Below, piece by piece: positions 40,522 through 50,423 of a stretch of DNA of 64,000 nucleotides. Source of the DNA: Eukaryota sp. TZLM1-RC (lineage: Eukaryota > Metamonada: BaSk clade); the NCBI GenBank assembly GCA_040285825.1, contig JAUPSS010000002.1, positions 186,001 through 250,000 on the forward strand, written 5' to 3'. Every line of letters begins with the position of its first letter. The first letter of the stretch is position 1. The notes under the pieces were generated by a model. The model was not told the DNA's origin. It was given only the letters and a program-made list of their open reading frames with translations, and did not search any database. Made by a program: the position numbers and the translations under genes.

Positions 40522-41553
40522 TCATAGCTCTACATCGCCACTACGCATCGTTTCAACAATTGTATCATTAAGTACCACAAAAAACAGCATCTCCCCTTGA
40601 GCGCAGCCCACGCAAATTACTTTACCTTCCTTACTGTCAAAGCTGGTAAGGGAGAGGCCAATGGAGGGGAGGGAGACAGAGGACTTGCAACCCTCAAAAA
40701 GATCGTCAAAAACCCAATACTTCAATTGACAATCACTGCCAACAGAAAAGAGCTCAGTAGCACTAGTCGACATAACACAATTTCCTCGCTCCCCATGCCC
40801 TTCCAAAACTCTGTAAGGTTCATCAAGGGACCGGGTATCCCAGACATACAGATGACCACCACCACCATCAAAACCATTGTGCAAAGAAGCAAACGAAGTA
40901 CAAGATACAGAGCACACAGATGTGGCAAAATGATCATTTAGCGAGACCGAAAAGACTTTTTCCAAGTTGGTATTCCAACAATTTATTGACAAATTCTCTG
41001 CCGACTGTATAATCAATGGATTGTTCGAATTACCATCAAATAGACACATATCTGTCACAACATTGCGAGAGGGAGAAGTTTGGCACAAAGTTGTTTGGTG
41101 CAAAGTGTCATGAATTCTGACAGAGTAATCCCTAGATCCTGAAGCTATCCAGGAAAAATCAGACGAAGAGCATAGTCCATATATAGCTGCTGTGTGAGGT
41201 TCAAATGAATGAAGATGTGTTATGGTTGTCAAGTTATCATCAAAAGTGTATACAGAAGGGCTGCAATCTCTACCTGCTCCTGCAAAGTAGTGTCTATCAT
41301 TGGAAATGTTGGAGCTTGGTGTTGATAAACGTAACCATGGTTGTGAAGAGGAAAATGCACATCGAAGTTTGTGTGAGTGGTAGTCAAATAAACTGATCGC
41401 ACCATCATCATCTCCGGTAAGAATGTGACCAGGAAAAGCTTTAGAGGCAGCCATTGTCCATATTGGTGAAGTAGAAATACTGTGAAATTTTAAACGATGA
41501 CGTTCAACGACTCTATTTACACGATAATTGGGTGTTGAGCAGCAGAGACCCAT
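40522..41553 (-). CDS. WD40-repeat protein with N-terminal lipid-anchor motif
   Basis: A 343-residue protein of about six or seven WD40 blades. Examples are GHILTGDDDGAISLFDYHS, DFSWIASGSRDYSVRIHDT, IQSAENLSINCWNTNL, GHLYVWDTRSL and TELFSVGSDCQLKYWVFDD. It begins MGLCCST: Gly2 with Cys4/Cys5 is a textbook N-myristoylation plus palmitoylation signal, so membrane attachment is likely. The overall length and lipidated start recall the small WDR31-type proteins, but identity at this level is not proof. Its 5' flank, up to the ATG, is duplicated in front of the RIIa gene at 52607. Confidence 0.72.
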   Translation of the reverse strand: MGLCCSTPNYRVNRVVERHRLKFHSISTSPIWTMAASKAFPGHILTGDDDGAISLFDYHSHKLRCAFSSSQPWLRLSTPSSNISNDRHYFAGAGRDCSPSVYTFDDNLTTITHLHSFEPHTAAIYGLCSSSDFSWIASGSRDYSVRIHDTLHQTTLCQTSPSRNVVTDMCLFDGNSNNPLIIQSAENLSINCWNTNLEKVFSVSLNDHFATSVCSVSCTSFASLHNGFDGGGGHLYVWDTRSLDEPYRVLEGHGERGNCVMSTSATELFSVGSDCQLKYWVFDDLFEGCKSSVSLPSIGLSLTSFDSKEGKVICVGCAQGEMLFFVVLNDTIVETMRSGDVEL

Positions 41554-41669
41554 TCTAGCAGGTGATGTTTTGATAAGTGTCCGTTAATGTTGAGGGATCG
41601 AGTATTTTAGAAGAGATTTGCATTTTGGAACCTTCATAACCTTGGCACTTTGTAGGAATACTACTCTCT
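41554..41669 (-). promoter_or_regulatory. presumed 5' flank/UTR of the WD40 gene, duplicated before the RIIa gene
   Basis: About 116 bp between the end of the Fanzor relic and the start codon. It matches 52608-52724 almost base for base (ending CACCTGCTAGA-ATG against CATCTGCTAGA-ATG), then similarity stops in the coding sequence. Promoter function is inferred from position only. Confidence 0.45.
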
Positions 41670-42107
41670 CTACTCTTTACATGTGCTTCCATCACTGCCA
41701 ACGTATTTTTGAGAAACATTTCGCTCTCTACTGCCCAAACTTTCACAAGATTTACACATGGTAAGCTGGTGTTGATTACCCATCTCTTACCTCTTCCATG
41801 ACCTCGATTTTTTGTCAGATTTCAGGGTCTCAACTGTTTCCTCTGGTTTCTTGCAATTGAAGCAACATCAACTGGTTCGAAACTCATCAATTTAAAAGAC
41901 CATATTACCAGCCTTTTTCAATAAAATTCTCAGACCTTTTCTTTTAGTAGTTTCTTTGAATTTCATACATTTTACTGGTTCCCAGTCTCCGATTCCGATA
42001 ACTACTTGGCTGGAATCACCAATTTCTTTTTTGAAGCACTGAATCGTATTTACCTCAGATCTTGTGCGATTTATTTCAACTCACCATCTTTGTTGTCTAA
42101 ATAATTT
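41554..42107 (-). repeat. duplicated block, copy 1 (Fanzor relic plus gene 5' flank)
   Basis: Roughly 90% or more identical by eye to 52608-53150 in the same orientation. The left limit is the WD40 start codon. The right limit is at AAGATGGTG; beyond it the two copies are unrelated. Confidence 0.85.
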
Positions 42108-42298
42108 TTTGTAATAGACCTCATCAATCTTAATGTTTGTATTGTTCTCTTAAAATACTCTATAAATGCTCCACACCTGCAGTTCTTGAAATTGAATTGT
42201 GATAAAGTTGCTTCCCATTCTTCTACAGATTGAGTTGTGTGGTCATTATTCTTCAAGTTCAATGAGTAATCAATTTCTTGGGGCTTGATGTAATTCAT
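41670..42298 (-). pseudogene. Fanzor/TnpB-like relic upstream of the WD40 gene
   Basis: Minus-strand frame reads AFIEYFKRTIQTLRLMRSI, then (NRTRSEVNTIQCFKKEIGDS)SQVVIGIGDWEP, then IDEFRTS, a stop, CCFNC, CKSC and SRERNVSQKYV. This follows the order of the Fanzor C-terminal half: FRKLR-type helix, GDW segment, (D)EFRTS-x-C-x2-C, second C-x2-C and RuvC-III N-R-D-x-N-x3-N. The RuvC-III Asp is Glu here. At least four in-frame stops. The upstream part (42071-42298) is absent from the second copy. Confidence 0.68.
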
Positions 42299-42527
42299 CT
42301 CCTAATAAATGAATTGTTTCTTCAGTCATTTGATTAATTATACCGTCGTTTCGATCCTTCCTTTGTTGTTGCTCTTCAGATGGTTCATAATTGAATGGAT
42401 GGATTAATCAACCTGTGTGAACTATAATTAATTGTAATAAGTGTGTAATTACTTACATTACTGTGATGCCTTGTGTGTCTTAATAAATAACTAAGGTCAG
42501 AATATTTATTGAACAAGAAAATGTGGC

Positions 42528-43309
42528 ATCATCTAAATGAAGACCATAAATTTGAGGAACCACATTTTCTTATACAATGCGCCTTCGTTGTTATATTTGG
42601 CCTATAGGTGCCTCATAATTTGATTTGTAAATGTGGATCAAAAATTTCTCCAAATCATCTGCTCAACTGTAAACACTTTATTACTATCCGATCAAAAGTC
42701 CATGATGCAGTTAGGGATCAACTCTATTGTATGTCTAAGTCACACAATTGTTACATTTTTAGAACCTATACTCTGTCGTTTGGTTGATGAAGATATTTTG
42801 AATTCTTTTGATCATAAGAGGTGATTTAATGCTTGAAGGTCTTGAAGGGACCACTATCATTACTGATGTGAGATCCACTGATGTGTGTCATAATTCTTTC
42901 ATACCATTAGCTCAGTCAAAACACAGAAATCCGCTGTCTGTTGCCGAAAATTCTAAAATTGATAAATATAAAGCAAAGTTGCTATCCTTGAATGTTCAAT
43001 CTCACACCCATTGTGTTTTTTGTCCATTTGCTTTTTCCTTACATGGTACGCTTCGACCACTTGCTTTATCTTTTTTAAATGATTTTGTTGAAATTGTGAA
43101 ACAACGTACTGGAAGAATTTTTGACAAAACGTTTTGGCAGAACAGAATTGTATTTTCAATTTTGAAAGGTGTTGTTTTCCTTATTATATTCTGCTTTATT
43201 ATCTCTTGGTCGCTTTTATGAAGGAAATACTTCCAGTCACTTCTTTTTGGCTGATTTGGGCTATGAAGATGTAGAATTTAAGTTTGTTGTTCAGTTTCTC
43301 CGAGGAATA
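42528..43309 (+). mobile_element. non-LTR subfamily D fragment (zinc motif and endonuclease)
   Basis: Degenerate zinc motif CKCGSKISPNHLLNC, then an open frame (42808-43221) with RGDLMLEGLEGTTIITDVRS, CVFCPFAFSLHGTLRPLALS and WQNRIVFSILKG. The first ~28 bp (GAAGACCATAAATTTGAGG) are inverted relative to the rest, which indicates a small rearrangement. Confidence 0.8.
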
Positions 43310-43710
43310 AAAAAAATAAAAAAAAGAATATTTACTGAATTTCTCTGGATCTCCATAAAGGTTATCACTAGTGAAGTCTATTACATACTACTAGACTAAT
43401 TGTCCACAATACAACAATACCTTTCCCCTCTCTTAGGTCTCGTACTAGAGCTATGAGGACTAACTGCAGGGAAATTAGTCTTAGAATTAGAATTGGAGTT
43501 TACTTTTCGTTTCCTGGTAGTGCGAGGACCAAGGGTGCGCAAATATGATTGGTATGCCTCAGTGCATTTGATGTCAGCAACTGTGACAGCCGATTTCTCG
43601 CCGCTATACCAAACTATGGTGCAATAGGGAACTTTATTATTATTGGAGTCTACAAAATCGAAGTTTTTTTTAATAACGATATATTTATTCCAATAAAAAA
43701 ATAAACAATA
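43310..43710 (-). mobile_element. Ty3 3' end: pol tail and part of LTR
   Basis: Minus-strand pol tail (FDFVDSNNNKVPYCTIVWYS; CTEAYQSYLRTLG; a basic end) followed by TGTTGTATTGTGGACAATTAG, the LTR of the family at 29312. Truncated on both sides. Confidence 0.8.
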
Positions 43711-43714
43711 CGAC

Positions 43715-44780
43715 CAGGTTAAAATTCTATGTCTTCATAACCCAAGTCAACCAAGAAAAATTGACTGGAGGTTTTTCTTTCATAAACGCGTCCAAGAGAT
43801 AACAAAGCTGAAGATAATAAGGGAACAACAACCTTGAAAATTGAAAATACAATTCTGTTTTGCCAAAAACTCTTGTCAAAAACTCTTACGTTGTTTCACA
43901 ATTTCAACAAAATCATCCATAAAAGACAAAGCAAGAGGTCCAAGCGTGCCATGAATGGAAACTGCAAATGGAAAGAGGACATAATGAGTATGCGATTCTG
44001 CATTCAAGAATAACAATTTTTGCTTTGCATTTGTCAATTTTGGCTTCTTCGGAAACAGGTAAGGGGGTCTATATTTTGATTGAGCCATTGGAATAAAAGA
44101 ATCATTACATATCAGTGGATCTGACATCTGCAATAATGGTAGTACCTTCAAGACCTTCAAGCATTAAATCACCTCTATTTCGACCAAACGAATTCAAAGT
44201 GTCTTCATCAACCAAACGGGAAAGTAATGGTTCTAAATAGGAAACAATTCTATGTGATTTTGACATACAATAGAGTTGATCTCTTACCGCATCATGAACT
44301 TTTGATCGGAAAGTAATAAAATGTTTACAATTGAATAAATGATTTGGAGAAATTTTTGATGCACATTTACAAATCAAATTATAAGGCACTTTATCAGGCC
44401 AAATATAACAACGAAGGCGCATTGTACAAGAAAATTCGATATCATTTAAAAGAAGACCATAAATTTGAGGAATTGAGTAATTAAACACGAAGAACACGAA
44501 GAGGAACTGTTTTGGGCATCTAACAAAAATTTGCGAAAGCGGGATTATCTTTTTTGGCCGAGCCAAGAGTAACATTAAAATCCAAGCCTTCAAAAATTAT
44601 TGTTAACTTTTGTTGTAATTTTTTAACACAATACCTCAAATTAACTAGTGTTCTAGATGGTAATCTTTGTACATTATTGGGAAAACATTTACGCCAAATT
44701 TCTGAGGCCAAACAATCAAGAGCATTCTGTAGGTCTCTGAGAAAATTATTGCTTGTAAAATTCAATAAATTAACATCATT
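43715..44780 (-). mobile_element. non-LTR subfamily D, C-terminal third
   Basis: Minus strand encodes LQPKATNDVNLLNF, EIWRKCFPNNVQRLPSRTLV, CKCASKISPNHLFNC (zinc motif), RGDLMLEGLEGTTIIADVRS and FPFAVSIHGTLGPLALSFMD. Frames shift near 44520 and 44130. It is cut at 44780 by the LTR element that follows. Confidence 0.82.
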
Positions 44781-44875
44781 TGTTGCCTTAGGTTGCAAAA
44801 GTGGTTGAGATAAAGAGAATGAGGAAAAGTTGATTTATTTTCTGATCATAACATATAAGCCTTAGGGCGCCAACA
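44781..44875 (-). repeat. 3' LTR of the 1.5-kb element
   Basis: 95 bp with a TGTTG/CAACA terminal inverted repeat. Confidence 0.78.
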
Positions 44876-45387
44876 CTGCTTCTTCCCTTTTTCAAAATAA
44901 ATCAGCTTATATGAATATGAAACAAAACTATAACAAATAACTAAATAACTATAAATACTAAGAACTAAATACTAAATTCTAATGTTTTCTATTGTCTATT
45001 ATCTTTGTAGTGATTGGGATTCACACAAACACTGGTTTCACATTTTTAAGATCGACAATTGATGTACTATGGCTCTCCCAGAACAATGTTAGTATAAAGT
45101 AGTAAGCAATAACTGAAAAGGGCCTCGTTCCAAGATCTGTGTGTTTGAATAATTTGTTGTGTATGTTTTAGTCGCTACATAAAGATGCTCTGCTTCTTGC
45201 CTTTTTCGTAAACGAGAAACGTGGTAGTGTCGTTTAGTAAAGGTATCATGAAATCGAAGAATGGATTCGTTGATGATTATGCAGGGTTTATGTTGGATTA
45301 ACAACAACAGTAAACAAAGTAACAAACCTCAGAGACCTGAAGGTGACGTCTTTTGTTGTTAAAGTACGGGCTTTACGACTAAAAATA

Positions 45388-46100
45388 TCAGAGGAGCAAG
45401 GACCGTATCTTTGCATTGTAGTACAATAATAGTGGAGGTGGAGTTTCTACTCGTAACCTCGGATTTGGTCGACTTTTCTCGTGTTTGGCTCCATGAGGAA
45501 GGGAGCTGCTCGAATGGATAAAAATCCATTGATTCGAGGTAAGGCTCGGTGTCCTTGTTAGAAGTTTGTAGAATCCATCACTGGAGTCATCTTTCTTTGG
45601 AATTTGCTTCCATAAAAGAGGGAGCTGCTCAAACAAACAGTAATCTGTAGGTTCGAGGTGAGCCTCCGCATCCTTCATGATTTGTTGGCGAAGTTCTTTC
45701 TCATCGTCATCCAGTTCGTCTAACACGGACTGAAGTTCTTCATATCTTTGAAGGACTGTCGAAGTTTCAGAACTTGAACCAACATTTGCGTTTTTTGGTG
45801 AGGAGGGTGTGGTCCCGTTCCTGAAACCTTTTGTGGCATTAGGTTGGATTTGGAAGAGGCGGGAGGTGGTTCCGTGCCTGTTTCCATCATTTTGATTTGG
45901 AAGAGGCGGGAGGTGGTTCCGTGCCTGTTTCCATCATTTTGATTTGGAAGAGGCGGAGGGTGGTCTCGAGCCCGAGTCCTCGACTTACTAGTCTCTACTA
46001 CTTCTCCTACTACTACTGTTTGTATGCTAATTGCATACCTGTTATGTTCCTGCATGTTAGTTTTAACGGTGTCAATGTTTTGGCTGAAAAGGACTGACAT
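45388..46100 (-). pseudogene. gag-like protein, frameshifted copy
   Basis: Same gene as the intact 237-codon frame at 57810-58523. Here one G is missing in the G run near 45808, which splits it into an N-terminal part (from MSVLFSQNIDTVKTNM) and a C-terminal part (LDELDDDEKELRQQIMKDAE). Since the other copy reads through, this may be a sequencing error instead of decay. Confidence 0.6.
45850..45955. repeat. 47-bp tandem duplication inside the gag-like frame
   Basis: The unit GATTTGGAAGAGGCGGGAGG... of 47 bp occurs twice, followed by a third partial unit. Because 47 is not a multiple of three, the two units are read in different frames of the protein (PPPLPNQNDGNRHG against KMMETGTEPPPASS). 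Confidence 0.75.
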
Positions 46101-46183
46101 GTTATCTGCTGAAGATATCCTCTGTAGAAAAGCTGTGTTATAACAAAGTGGTATACCTATAACCTAATATGGCCAATAATTAT

Positions 46184-46278
46184 TGTTGCTTTAGGTTGCA
46201 AAAGTGGTTGAGATAAAGAGAATGAGGAAAAGTTGATTTATTTTCTAATCATAACATATAAGCCTTAGGGCGCCAACA
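46184..46278 (-). repeat. 5' LTR of the 1.5-kb element
   Basis: 95 bp; nearly identical to the 3' LTR. Confidence 0.78.
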
Positions 46279-46659
46279 CACTGGGAAAACGGTTGCAAAA
46301 TTCAAAAACAAAATTTTTCAAAATCGAAGTAATCTATAATTAGGAGCGTCCAAAACTAACTAAACTAAGAACTCTAGTTCTCGCCTGCCAAACTCTGTCA
46401 CCTGAGTTCATAGTTCGCCTGGCCTCTCAACAACTTTTGATACAGGTATTTGCTTGTAAACTTTCAGCTCTTAAACTTGATCTTTCTTTACAGGCAATGT
46501 ATCCAGCGGTAGAGAAAAAGGCGTTCTGATGCAACTAAAGTGGCCTGCATTCCGAGATAATCCTTGGCTAACAGGAAGAAACCATAATATTATAGACTAT
46601 AATCTTAATAATTACAGATTCTTTTCTTATCACCGGCAGCAATGTTCTGATGCCAATGC
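46279..46659. other. non-genic, possible gag remnant
   Basis: One plus-strand frame at 46405-46560 reads LSPEFIVRLASQQLLIQVFA and might be a gag remnant. Nothing firm. Confidence 0.3.
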
Positions 46660-46990
46660 TTATCTTCCTAAGGGAGGTCAGAGAGGTATAATTTACAATG
46701 ATTAGTGCTAGCCGTCAACGTCGAACCAGTGACGAGAATCTTGAGTAATAAACTTTTATTACATTTCACTTCTTGAATGAGAACAGGGCCAGCGAAGCAA
46801 CCATGGAGTTTACCATTAGTCTTTAATAGCAGAACTAAGTCACCTTTATTGAAAGGGTTCCTATGTTTGTTAACTTCAGGCAGTTGTTGAAAAGTTTTTA
46901 TAGCTTGTTTGCTTTTGTAATAGTCTTTTTCATTGAATTTCTTTAAACAGTGACGTTTCAACTTTTGAGACCGTCTCATAGTCTAGTATT
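46660..46990 (-). mobile_element. Ty3 integrase C-terminal fragment (GPF module)
   Basis: Reads QQLPEVNKHRNPFNKGDLVL, then KTNGKLHGCFAGPVLIQEVK and STNHCKLYLSDLP. This closely follows 28780-28985 of the outer Ty3 element but in reverse orientation. Confidence 0.82.
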
Positions 46991-47193
46991 TATTATTAGT
47001 ATCTTCTTACCAACACCGTTTCCACTTCCATTGTGCTGTTTTCTAGTAAACTCCAAGTATTCAATTTAGCAAAAATTAATATCCTTCATTCTGTTTCTGA
47101 ACAATCATTATTCCAACTTGGCAATTCAATGTGTTTAGTCAGTGTTTTTGAACAGGTAAAGACTCATAACCAATCGTCCTCGCACTACCAGGA

Positions 47194-47272
47194 GACTCTG
47201 GTGATTATAGCAATTGGAGTGAATACATCCCAATTGTACAACTTCAAATGAATTCAACTATTAGTAGAGTTT
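47194..47272 (+). mobile_element. Ty3 integrase core fragment
   Basis: Nearly identical to 28508-28590 (GDYRNWSEYIPIVQLQ-type text). It is only about 80 bp and in opposite orientation to the fragment at 46660-46990. Confidence 0.75.
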
Positions 47273-47309
47273 CTTTTTAAAATTTGTATTTTGATTGCCA
47301 AGTCCAACA

Positions 47310-47640
47310 AAACATTAAAAAAACTAGAATTCAATATCCTCGATACACGCATCAACATCACCAAATCTCTTAAGCGCGCGATTTTCATACTCTATTCCTA
47401 ATTGTAACAGTGTTTTTGTCAATATTTCTGGAATTGCTTTGAGCATACTGAAAACAATTCTATTGTGCCAAAAATTGAAGTTCAATTCTTTTCCTGCTCT
47501 TTCTTTTATTAAACTTCTGAAGCCTTCGAGAAATTTAATGCCAGACATTTCAATGTTACCAAAAAGAGAAACAGCAAATGGAACCAACTGATACTTGACA
47601 TGCTCAACACGTCGTAAGTGAGATAAGGGTTCGTTGAATT
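47310..47640 (-). mobile_element. non-LTR subfamily E 3' fragment
   Basis: Minus-strand text VPFAVSLFGNIEMSGIKFLE, GKELNFNFWHNRIVFSMLKA, IPEILTKTLLQ. Same C-terminal layout as the other subfamilies but clearly diverged. Confidence 0.72.
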
Positions 47641-48111
47641 TTTTTTAATTTGCTCTTTTCAGCAAAGCAAAGCGGAGTTTCATCTTTTTTAGCAAAATCA
47701 ATTGCTGAATCCTTACAAACATCAACAGAGTAAACATCAACAATTTTGAGGTAGGAGAGGTCTGTAGGAGAGGTCTGAAATCACAAACTCAATACCCAGC
47801 ATTGCTCGCAGCTACATTGATCTTTGAACTCATCACATCTGCTACAACAATGGTTTGCTTTTATGTTAAATAGATTTTATTTGATAAATACATCTTTGGA
47901 AGATGTCAGTATTGGTTGTGGGTCATGATCAGAAATAGAATTGCTCAAATGAGTCAATAGTTCAAAGGATCTTATCATGCAAATTCAGTTTAGAGAGAAC
48001 AGCTCTTAGTTGTGGTGATTAGCATCGAAGTAAGCAACTTGGGATTTTAGGAACAAGAACTTTTAAAACCAATTTGAATAATACTATTCACGTATCATAT
48101 CATTGTTGTTG
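47641..48111. other. intergenic, nothing recognised
   Basis: 5' flank of tRNA-Gln. A short direct repeat GTAGGAGAGGTCT occurs twice near 47750-47775. No gene. Confidence 0.4.
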
Positions 48112-48183
48112 TCTCTCATAGTGTAATGGCTAGCACGCCAGACTTTGAATCTGGCAATCTGAGTTCGATTCTCAGTGAGAGAA
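48112..48183 (+). tRNA. tRNA-Gln(TTG): tRNA-Gln (anticodon TTG)
   Basis: Folds to a full cloverleaf. The acceptor pairs TCTCTCA with TGAGAGA, the D-stem GTGT with GCAC, and the anticodon stem CCAGA with TCTGG around the loop CTTTGAA (anticodon TTG, codon CAA). The T-stem pairs CTGAG with CTCAG around TTCGATT. The A box is TAGTGTAATGGC and the B box GTTCGATTC. No intron, CCA not encoded, as in eukaryotes. Gln at CAA argues for the normal code. Confidence 0.95.
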
Positions 48184-48465
48184 TAATAATAAGTTGATTT
48201 TTGGGAACCAATTCAACATTGTACAGGAAAAGGGAGTCTGGAGTGAATGGTATAATTGTATTGCAACTTGTAGTTTTTGCAACTTGTAAAAGTTGTAAAT
48301 TTGAAGCAACTTTGAGGTTGGTGACTTGAAGGCTTTTTGATGTTGTTAATCACAAAACAGCTGGATTTCAATTCAAAACTGCGGAAGAAATACATCACAA
48401 AAATTTCAATGTTTCCTTATAGCTAATTAAGACATTCCAGAAAGAAGTTTGTTTTCAGTGAAATT
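48184..48465. other. intergenic, nothing recognised
   Basis: 3' flank of the tRNA gene, with a run of T close downstream absent and no gene seen. Confidence 0.35.
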
Positions 48466-48605
48466 TGTCGATTTTTCAATCGAATAAGAGAAGCTTTAGC
48501 TAGACAGCAAGCAGATCAAGATTTTGTAGAGGAAACCTTGGTTCAATGATAGGCGTCCCATTAGTTATGAGTTAATTTAATTAAGTGTGCAAATTCAATA
48601 AATAC
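48466..48605 (+). mobile_element. non-LTR subfamily A 3' end, 140 bp
   Basis: Last ~25 codons (FFNRIREALARQQADQDFVE) plus 3' UTR ending CAATAAATACAACG. Confidence 0.82.
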
Positions 48606-48649
48606 AACGTTTATTGAAATTTGCACTGAAAAACTCCAAAAACATCTTT

Positions 48650-49175
48650 TTCTCTGAATAATTTTGGTTCTGATGATAGAGGTGATGTATACTGTGATTG
48701 GATTGATAATTCTGAAGCTATTGTTGACTTTGTCTCATGTAATGTTGCAAATGATACTTTGGTTCACAGAAGAAAACTTAATCCTGTGGCTGCTCTGGAT
48801 TTTAAAGCAAAAGAGGAACATAGAAAATATGATGAAGATATTGAAGATGCTAATGTCGATAGAAATACACAGCTGGTTTTTATTGCTTTCCCATTTTCAA
48901 TAAATGGAAGATTATCAGTTGAAGCAGAAACTTTTTTGAATGACTTCCAAAAAATGGTGCAAGAAAAAACAATGAAAAGATTTGATATTTTTTTATGGCG
49001 TTCACGGATTCAATTTGCCATTATTAATAGATTACCACGGTTTTTCAATCGAATAAGAGAAGCTTTAGCTAGACAGCAAGCAGATCAAGATTTTGTAGAG
49101 GAAATCTTGGTTCAATGATAGTCGTCCCATTAGTTATGAGTCAATTTAATTAAGTGTGCAAATTCAATAAATACA
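48650..49175 (+). mobile_element. non-LTR subfamily A 3' fragment, frame open
   Basis: Begins at the endonuclease motif region (NNFGSDDRGDVYCDWIDNSE) and runs to the 3' UTR. The coding frame (through 49118) is uninterrupted: VHRRKLNPVAALDFKAKEEH, LVFIAFPFSINGRLSVEAE. Confidence 0.85.
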
Positions 49176-49187
49176 ATTTATTATCTT

Positions 49188-50420
49188 TACCTTAGTCCAC
49201 ATTACGGTGGTTTAGGGTGGACGAAGGCTTCTATTCTTACCTCGTGTGCTTTTGTTGGTGGATGCAGAAATGCAATCTTTGAGTTTTCCGAAAGATTTGC
49301 AGATTGGGAAGATTTATTGATGACAACGCAAAGTTCCACTGTTTTTGCATTAAATGAAGAAATTTCAAGAATTGATGTAGAAAAATGGGGTCGATGTTTT
49401 CCCCAATCATTCAATGGCAATATTCCAGAAAAAAATGTTTTAAATTTGAAGTACACTCTTCGAACATTACAGAAAAGATTGACTGCAATGTATGAAAAAG
49501 ATCTTTATAATAATATATGCAGCTCGGCTGTTTTAAATCAAGATTTTCACTCATTGTTATTGGAAAAGGGTGTTTGTGAAAACAAGTCGTCAGATTCTTC
49601 ACTTTTTGTAACCATTGTACCACGAAGATTTGGATTGTGTGCCACTAATGAAGCATTTGTAACAAAAATGAGATTATATTTGAACATCCCCATTAACCAA
49701 TTATTATCAAAAGAAAAATGTATTTGTTCGAATTCACCTCAACTCACTTTGCGCCATGCTCTGAATTGCTCGGAATTGATAACTTATCGTTCTTCATTAC
49801 ATGATGCTGTTAGAGACACTGTTTTCAATATGGCACAAACTGCAAGGATATCGTGTATCAAAGAGCCCCTGCTGAAGGAAACACTTTCTCTGAATAATTT
49901 TGGTTCTGATGATAGAGGTGATGTATACTGTGATTGGATTGATAATTCTGAAGCTATTGTTGACTTTGTCTCATGTAATGTTGCAAATGATACTTTGGTT
50001 CACAGAAGAAAACTTAATCCGGTGGCTGCTCTGGATTTTAAAGCAAAAGAGAAACATAGAAAATATGATAAAGATATTGAAGAGGCAAATGTCGATAGAA
50101 ATACACAGCTGGTTTTTATTGCTTTCCCATTTTCGATAAATGGAAGATTATCAGTTGAAGCAGAAACTTTTTTGGATGACTTCCAAAAAATGGTGCAAGA
50201 AAAAACAATGAAAAGATTTGATATTTTTTTATGGCGTTCACGGATTCAATTTGCCATTATTAATAGATTACCGCGGTTTTTCAATCGAATTAGAGAAGCT
50301 TTAGCTAGACAGCAAGCAAATCAAGATTTTGTAGAGGAAATCTTGGTTCAATGATAGTCGTCCCATTAGTTATGATTTAATTTAATTAAGTGTGCAAATT
50401 CAATAAATACATTTTATTAT
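49188..50420 (+). mobile_element. non-LTR subfamily A 3' fragment with intact endonuclease region
   Basis: 5'-truncated at YLSPHYGGLGWTK and open to 50354. Contains the zinc motif CICSNSPQLTLRHALNC, R-G-D-x13-D (RGDVYCDWIDNSEAIVDF) and the Lys-rich helix. It is the best-preserved subfamily A C-terminus in the window and shows the frame that 10468-11868 has lost. Confidence 0.87.
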
Positions 50421-50423
50421 CTT

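Larger units (their letters stand above)
44781..46278 (-). mobile_element. 1.5-kb non-autonomous LTR element (TRIM/SMART-like) with gag-like frame
   Basis: Two 95-bp LTRs in minus orientation (5' LTR 46184-46278, 3' LTR 44781-44875), each starting TGTTGGCGCC and ending GCAACA, differ at about two bases. A polypurine tract AAAAAGGGAAGAAGC precedes the 3' LTR. One gag-like frame lies inside; no protease, RT or integrase. LTR and purine tract belong to the family of the decayed gypsy element at 3861-7228, its probable former helper. A clean target duplication is not evident (CATT/CACT). Confidence 0.8.
42918..50124. repeat. 7.2-kb large duplication, copy 1
   Basis: Matches 55341-62562 in the same order and orientation, differing by scattered single-base indels, mostly in homopolymers. 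It includes two LTR-element pieces, several non-LTR fragments and tRNA-Gln. Confidence 0.92.
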
